Assembly (NCBI GenBank): GCA_023435725.1
Contig: JAEYRD010000043.1
Coordinates: forward strand, 1-42,211
DNA: 42,211 nucleotides
Direction: 5' to 3'
Source of the DNA: Pseudomonadota bacterium
GTDB taxonomy: Bacteria > Pseudomonadota > Alphaproteobacteria > Rhizobiales > Xanthobacteraceae
The notes under the pieces were generated by a model, which had not been told where the DNA came from, did no database searches, and saw only the letters and a list, made by a program, of their open reading frames with translations. Positions within the stretch are counted from its first letter, which is position 1. Each line of letters begins with the position of its first letter. Position numbers and translations under genes: made by a program. Positions 39,648 to 42,211 of this stretch are shown here, piece by piece.

Positions 39648-40958
39648 CTATGTCCCGTAGGTCGATCCCTTCGGCAGAGGGAATACCGGGTCCTGCGTGC
39701 GAATGTTCGTCGGCCACACCACCGAGATATGCTCGCCGGCGTTCTGCATCACGACTGGTGTCGAGCGCTCGTTCTGTCCTGACAATGGCGTGCCCGGTGG
39801 AAAGAATTTCACACCGTAGCCCTGGATGGTCCCGCCGGCCGGGATGTCGACGTCGAGCGCCGCTTTCCGAATGGCCTCGGGTTCGAAGCTGCCGTACTTT
39901 TCCTTGGCGACCGGCAGCACGTTGTTGAGCAGCACCCAGGTCTGGTTGAAGCCCATCGAGCAGTGCGGCGGCACGTCGGTTGCGCCGGTCTTGGCTTGGT
40001 AGCGCGTCACCATGGTCTTGATGAGATCGCCGATGCCCAGTGCGAGCTTTCCCGGGTCCAGCAGTTGCGCCGGCACCGGATCGATGTTGCAGAAATTGTC
40101 GATGTCGGCGCCGAAGGTCGCGCGCAGCTTGTCGAGCTGGCTATAGCCGGCACCCGCGCCGAACAGCATCTTGAAGCGCAAGCCGCTTTCTCGCGCCTGA
40201 CGCAGAAACAGGGTGATGTCGGGGTTGTAGCCGGCATGCGAGATCACGTCAGCCTTGGCGCGCTTGATTTTCGTGACCAGCACCGACAGATCCGGGGCCG
40301 AGGCTGAATAGCCCTCCTTCAGCACGACCTGAAGCCCGGCTTCCTTGGCATAGGTCTCGTCTGCGGCAGCGACGCCGACGCCGTAAGGACCATCCTCGTG
40401 GATCAGTGCGATCCGGACGTCCTTTGGCTCCATGCCGAGCTTCGCCTTGGCGTGCTCGCTCAAGAAGCCGGCAAAGGCCTGGCCATACTGATCCGAGTGG
40501 ATTTGCGCGCGAAACACGTATTGCAGGTTCTTGTCCTTGAATACGGCGGTCGAGACCGCAGTCGTGATCCAGAGGATCTTCTTCTGCTGCTCGACCTTCG
40601 CCGCCATCGGCACCGCGTGCGCGCTGGAATAGACTCCATTGATGATGTCGATCTTTTCCTGGCTGATCAGCCGTTCGGCCTCGTTGATCGCCACATCGGC
40701 CTTGCTCTGGGAGTCGGCGGCGACAGGCACGATCCTGGTCTTGCCACCGACGCCGCCCTTCTCGTTGACGAGGTCGATGGCGATCTGCGCGCCGACCGAG
40801 GAGGCAACCGAGCCGCCGGCGGCAAACGGACCGGTGAGGTCGTAGATCAGGCCGATGCGCAATGTCTCGGCTTGCGCCTGGGCCCGTGTCCAATCGAGGC
40901 TGAGTGCGGCGGCGGCAGCCGCCGAAGTCTTCAGCAGCTGCCTGCGTGAAGTCGGCAT
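39648..40958 (-). CDS. Branched-chain-amino-acid-type ABC substrate-binding protein, Tat-like signal
   Basis: A 436-residue periplasmic binding protein (Peripla_BP_6). The ATG at 40958 follows GGGAGGA and begins a Tat-like signal (TSRRQLLKTSAAAAAALSLD). The mature part starts LRIGLIYDLTGPFAAGGS. It is a paralogue of the protein at 1335-2645, with the same length and shared blocks (HEDGPYG, GYNPDITLFLRQARE, LSGQNERS, PLPKGSTY). No permease or ATPase gene is next to it, so it may use the importer 34 kb away. Its ligand is unknown. Confidence 0.9.
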   Translation of the reverse strand: MPTSRRQLLKTSAAAAAALSLDWTRAQAQAETLRIGLIYDLTGPFAAGGSVASSVGAQIAIDLVNEKGGVGGKTRIVPVAADSQSKADVAINEAERLISQEKIDIINGVYSSAHAVPMAAKVEQQKKILWITTAVSTAVFKDKNLQYVFRAQIHSDQYGQAFAGFLSEHAKAKLGMEPKDVRIALIHEDGPYGVGVAAADETYAKEAGLQVVLKEGYSASAPDLSVLVTKIKRAKADVISHAGYNPDITLFLRQARESGLRFKMLFGAGAGYSQLDKLRATFGADIDNFCNIDPVPAQLLDPGKLALGIGDLIKTMVTRYQAKTGATDVPPHCSMGFNQTWVLLNNVLPVAKEKYGSFEPEAIRKAALDVDIPAGGTIQGYGVKFFPPGTPLSGQNERSTPVVMQNAGEHISVVWPTNIRTQDPVFPLPKGSTYGT

Positions 40959-41093
40959 CCTATCCTCCCTCAAAACCCGTCGTGTGATTGGTCTTGTTAT
41001 TTTTTTGCCAAGTATGGGGAGCGGGAAGGCGGAAAGTCAACATCGCCCAAGGTCGATACGCGCCGGCTGCGGCCTGACGCGTCTGCGAGAGAC

Positions 41094-41132
41094 AAAGAAA
41101 AAGCCCACCGCTCCCTGCGGAGCGATGGGCTT
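41094..41132 (-). terminator. Intrinsic terminator of the right-hand binding protein gene
   Basis: On the minus strand a 14-base stem (41119-41132 with 41101-41114, one G-T pair) and a 4-base loop are followed by a T-rich tract (A-rich on the plus strand, 41094-41102). It begins 18 bases after the stop codon at 41151. Confidence 0.85.
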
Positions 41133-41150
41133 GATGCCGGCGCGAGCCGG

Positions 41151-42211
41151 TTACTGCGACAGCTTCACGAAGTTCGGAAACTTCATCTTGCCTTCGGCGA
41201 TCTTCTCGGGCCAGACCACGACCTGCTTAGAGTCCTGCCACTGGAAGACGAGGCCGGTCACGGCGCCGGGCCCGGACTTGATGCCGTGGGTGAATTCGTC
41301 GTCCTTGCCGTAGAACTTGATCTGGCCGATCGTGCCCTCGTAGTCGGTCTTCTCCAGTTCGGCGACCATCTTGTCGGGATCGGTCGAGCCGGCGCGCTTG
41401 ATCGCTTCGGTAATGAAGTAGACTTCGTCATAGGCGGTGTAGCCGGTATAGGCCGGCGGCGTGCCGAACTTGGCCTTGAAGGCGGCCGCGAACGGCTTCG
41501 TCTTCGAGGTCACGGCGACATCGGGGGTCGCGACCGCGAGTGAGGGCACGCCGTCGGCGGCACCGTTGGTGTCCTTCCAGAAGGTCGGGCTCAGCGCCTG
41601 CGCGCTGATGCCGAACATCGGGATCGGCACCTGCTGGTTCTTCCACTGCACCGTCGGCTGCACGCCGACATGCGAGATGCCGGTCACGATGACGTCCGGC
41701 TTCTTGCTCTCGATGTTGTTGAAGATCGGCGTGAAGTCGGTGGTATCGGGCGAGAAGCGCACATGCTCGACGACCTTCAGCCCGGCCTTGGGCAGGCAGG
41801 CCTCGTAGCCGACGTCGAGCGGCTTGGTCCAGGCCGCGTCCTCGCTCATGATCGCGACCGTCTTGAACTTGAGCTTGTCGACGAGGAGATCCTTGGCGGC
41901 GTCGCAGACGAGCTGCGCCTGGGCGGCCGAGGTCAGATAGCCGTGGAAGGTGTACTTGTTCTTCTCATAGTCGTTGTGAATAGCCTTGGTGATCTCGTTG
42001 GAGGCGGCGCCTGGCGTGATCAGCGGCATTTTCAGCCGCGCGGCCCAGGGCTCGAGCGCCAGCACGACCTCGCTGATGTAGCTCGCGATCACGGCGGAGA
42101 CCTTGTCCTCGCTCACCGCGCGCTGGAACGCGCGCACCGAATCCGCGGACGAGCTCTTGTTGTCGTAGGTGACGATCTCGATCTTACGGCCGAGCACGCC
42201 GCCCTTGGCGT
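41151..42211 (-). CDS. Branched-chain-amino-acid-type ABC substrate-binding protein, N-terminus cut off
   Basis: At least 353 residues of a Peripla_BP_6 binding protein; the frame stays open to the window edge, so the signal peptide and first residues lie outside. It reads AKGGVLGRKIEIVTYDNKSS at the visible start, then VIASYISEVVLALEPWAARL, ITPGAASNEITKAI, VIVTGISHVGVQPTVQWKNQ and GYTAYDEVYFITEAIKRAGS. It differs clearly from the two paralogues described above and so binds a different ligand, probably an amino acid or amide. Its transporter partners would lie to the right of the window. Confidence 0.9.
   Translation of the reverse strand, partial: AKGGVLGRKIEIVTYDNKSSSADSVRAFQRAVSEDKVSAVIASYISEVVLALEPWAARLKMPLITPGAASNEITKAIHNDYEKNKYTFHGYLTSAAQAQLVCDAAKDLLVDKLKFKTVAIMSEDAAWTKPLDVGYEACLPKAGLKVVEHVRFSPDTTDFTPIFNNIESKKPDVIVTGISHVGVQPTVQWKNQQVPIPMFGISAQALSPTFWKDTNGAADGVPSLAVATPDVAVTSKTKPFAAAFKAKFGTPPAYTGYTAYDEVYFITEAIKRAGSTDPDKMVAELEKTDYEGTIGQIKFYGKDDEFTHGIKSGPGAVTGLVFQWQDSKQVVVWPEKIAEGKMKFPNFVKLSQ

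Noticed and set aside
1..42211. tRNA genes, rRNA genes, integrases, transposases and a CRISPR array
   Set aside because: Looked for by eye on both strands and not found; a computed search could still reveal a divergent small RNA.

Overview
The window is high-GC DNA with the gene style of an alphaproteobacterium of the Rhizobiales, most likely Bradyrhizobium or a close relative. The reasons are a DUF3551 protein, a FixK-type box, many solute-binding proteins, and dispersed inverted repeats that I recall as common in Bradyrhizobium and Rhodopseudomonas. The genus is an inference. I see no tRNA, rRNA, CRISPR array, insertion sequence or phage gene. Both window edges cut genes.

Layout. 1-6.9 kb (+): the end of a NitT/TauT-type binding protein, a Nudix hydrolase, a complete five-gene branched-chain-type ABC importer (binding protein, two ATPases, two permeases) and an overlapping PPK2 polyphosphate kinase. 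7-14.3 kb: a DUF3551 protein, a secreted metallo-beta-lactamase-fold hydrolase, a large MscS-type channel, a Bug/TctC binding protein and an NAD-type malic enzyme. 14.3-19.5 kb: an RlpA-like lipoprotein, several small unknown proteins, and a fused Baeyer-Villiger-type monooxygenase/esterase. 19.5-24.4 kb: a carboxylesterase-fold protein without its catalytic serine, a 59-residue protein, a LigB-type dioxygenase, a stray HpnG-like phosphorylase and a nucleoside deaminase behind a FixK-type promoter. 24.4-27.4 kb (-): glgC and glgA followed by a SemiSWEET sugar transporter. 27.7-37.2 kb: a Gly/Tyr-rich secreted protein, then an organosulfur uptake and cleavage locus (three binding proteins, permease, ATPase, an SfnB/DszC-like flavoprotein, an SsuD-like monooxygenase) built round a divergent promoter, and a CmcJ-family oxidoreductase. 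37.3-42.2 kb: a second RlpA-like protein, a Gfo/Idh/MocA oxidoreductase, two very small proteins and two stand-alone amino-acid-type binding proteins.

How they work together. The 29.9-36.0 kb genes overlap or nearly touch and form one operon. Its products would bind and import a sulfonate- or sulfone-like compound and release sulfur from it with two reduced-flavin enzymes; no flavin reductase lies nearby. The divergent gene at 28.4-29.4 kb encodes a third binding protein and shares a 13-base promoter element with the operon. The glg genes make ADP-glucose and glycogen, and the SemiSWEET gene 36 bases downstream suggests that sugar flux is coupled to glycogen storage. The binding protein at 39.6-41.0 kb is a paralogue of the one heading the importer at 1.3-6.0 kb and may use that importer.

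The best leads are two enzymes with altered catalytic residues (the monooxygenase/esterase fusion and the serine-less carboxylesterase), the organosulfur locus with its mirrored promoters and a histidine-rich Tat-exported binding protein, the FixK-type promoter before the deaminase, and several very small genes with strong ribosome binding sites.
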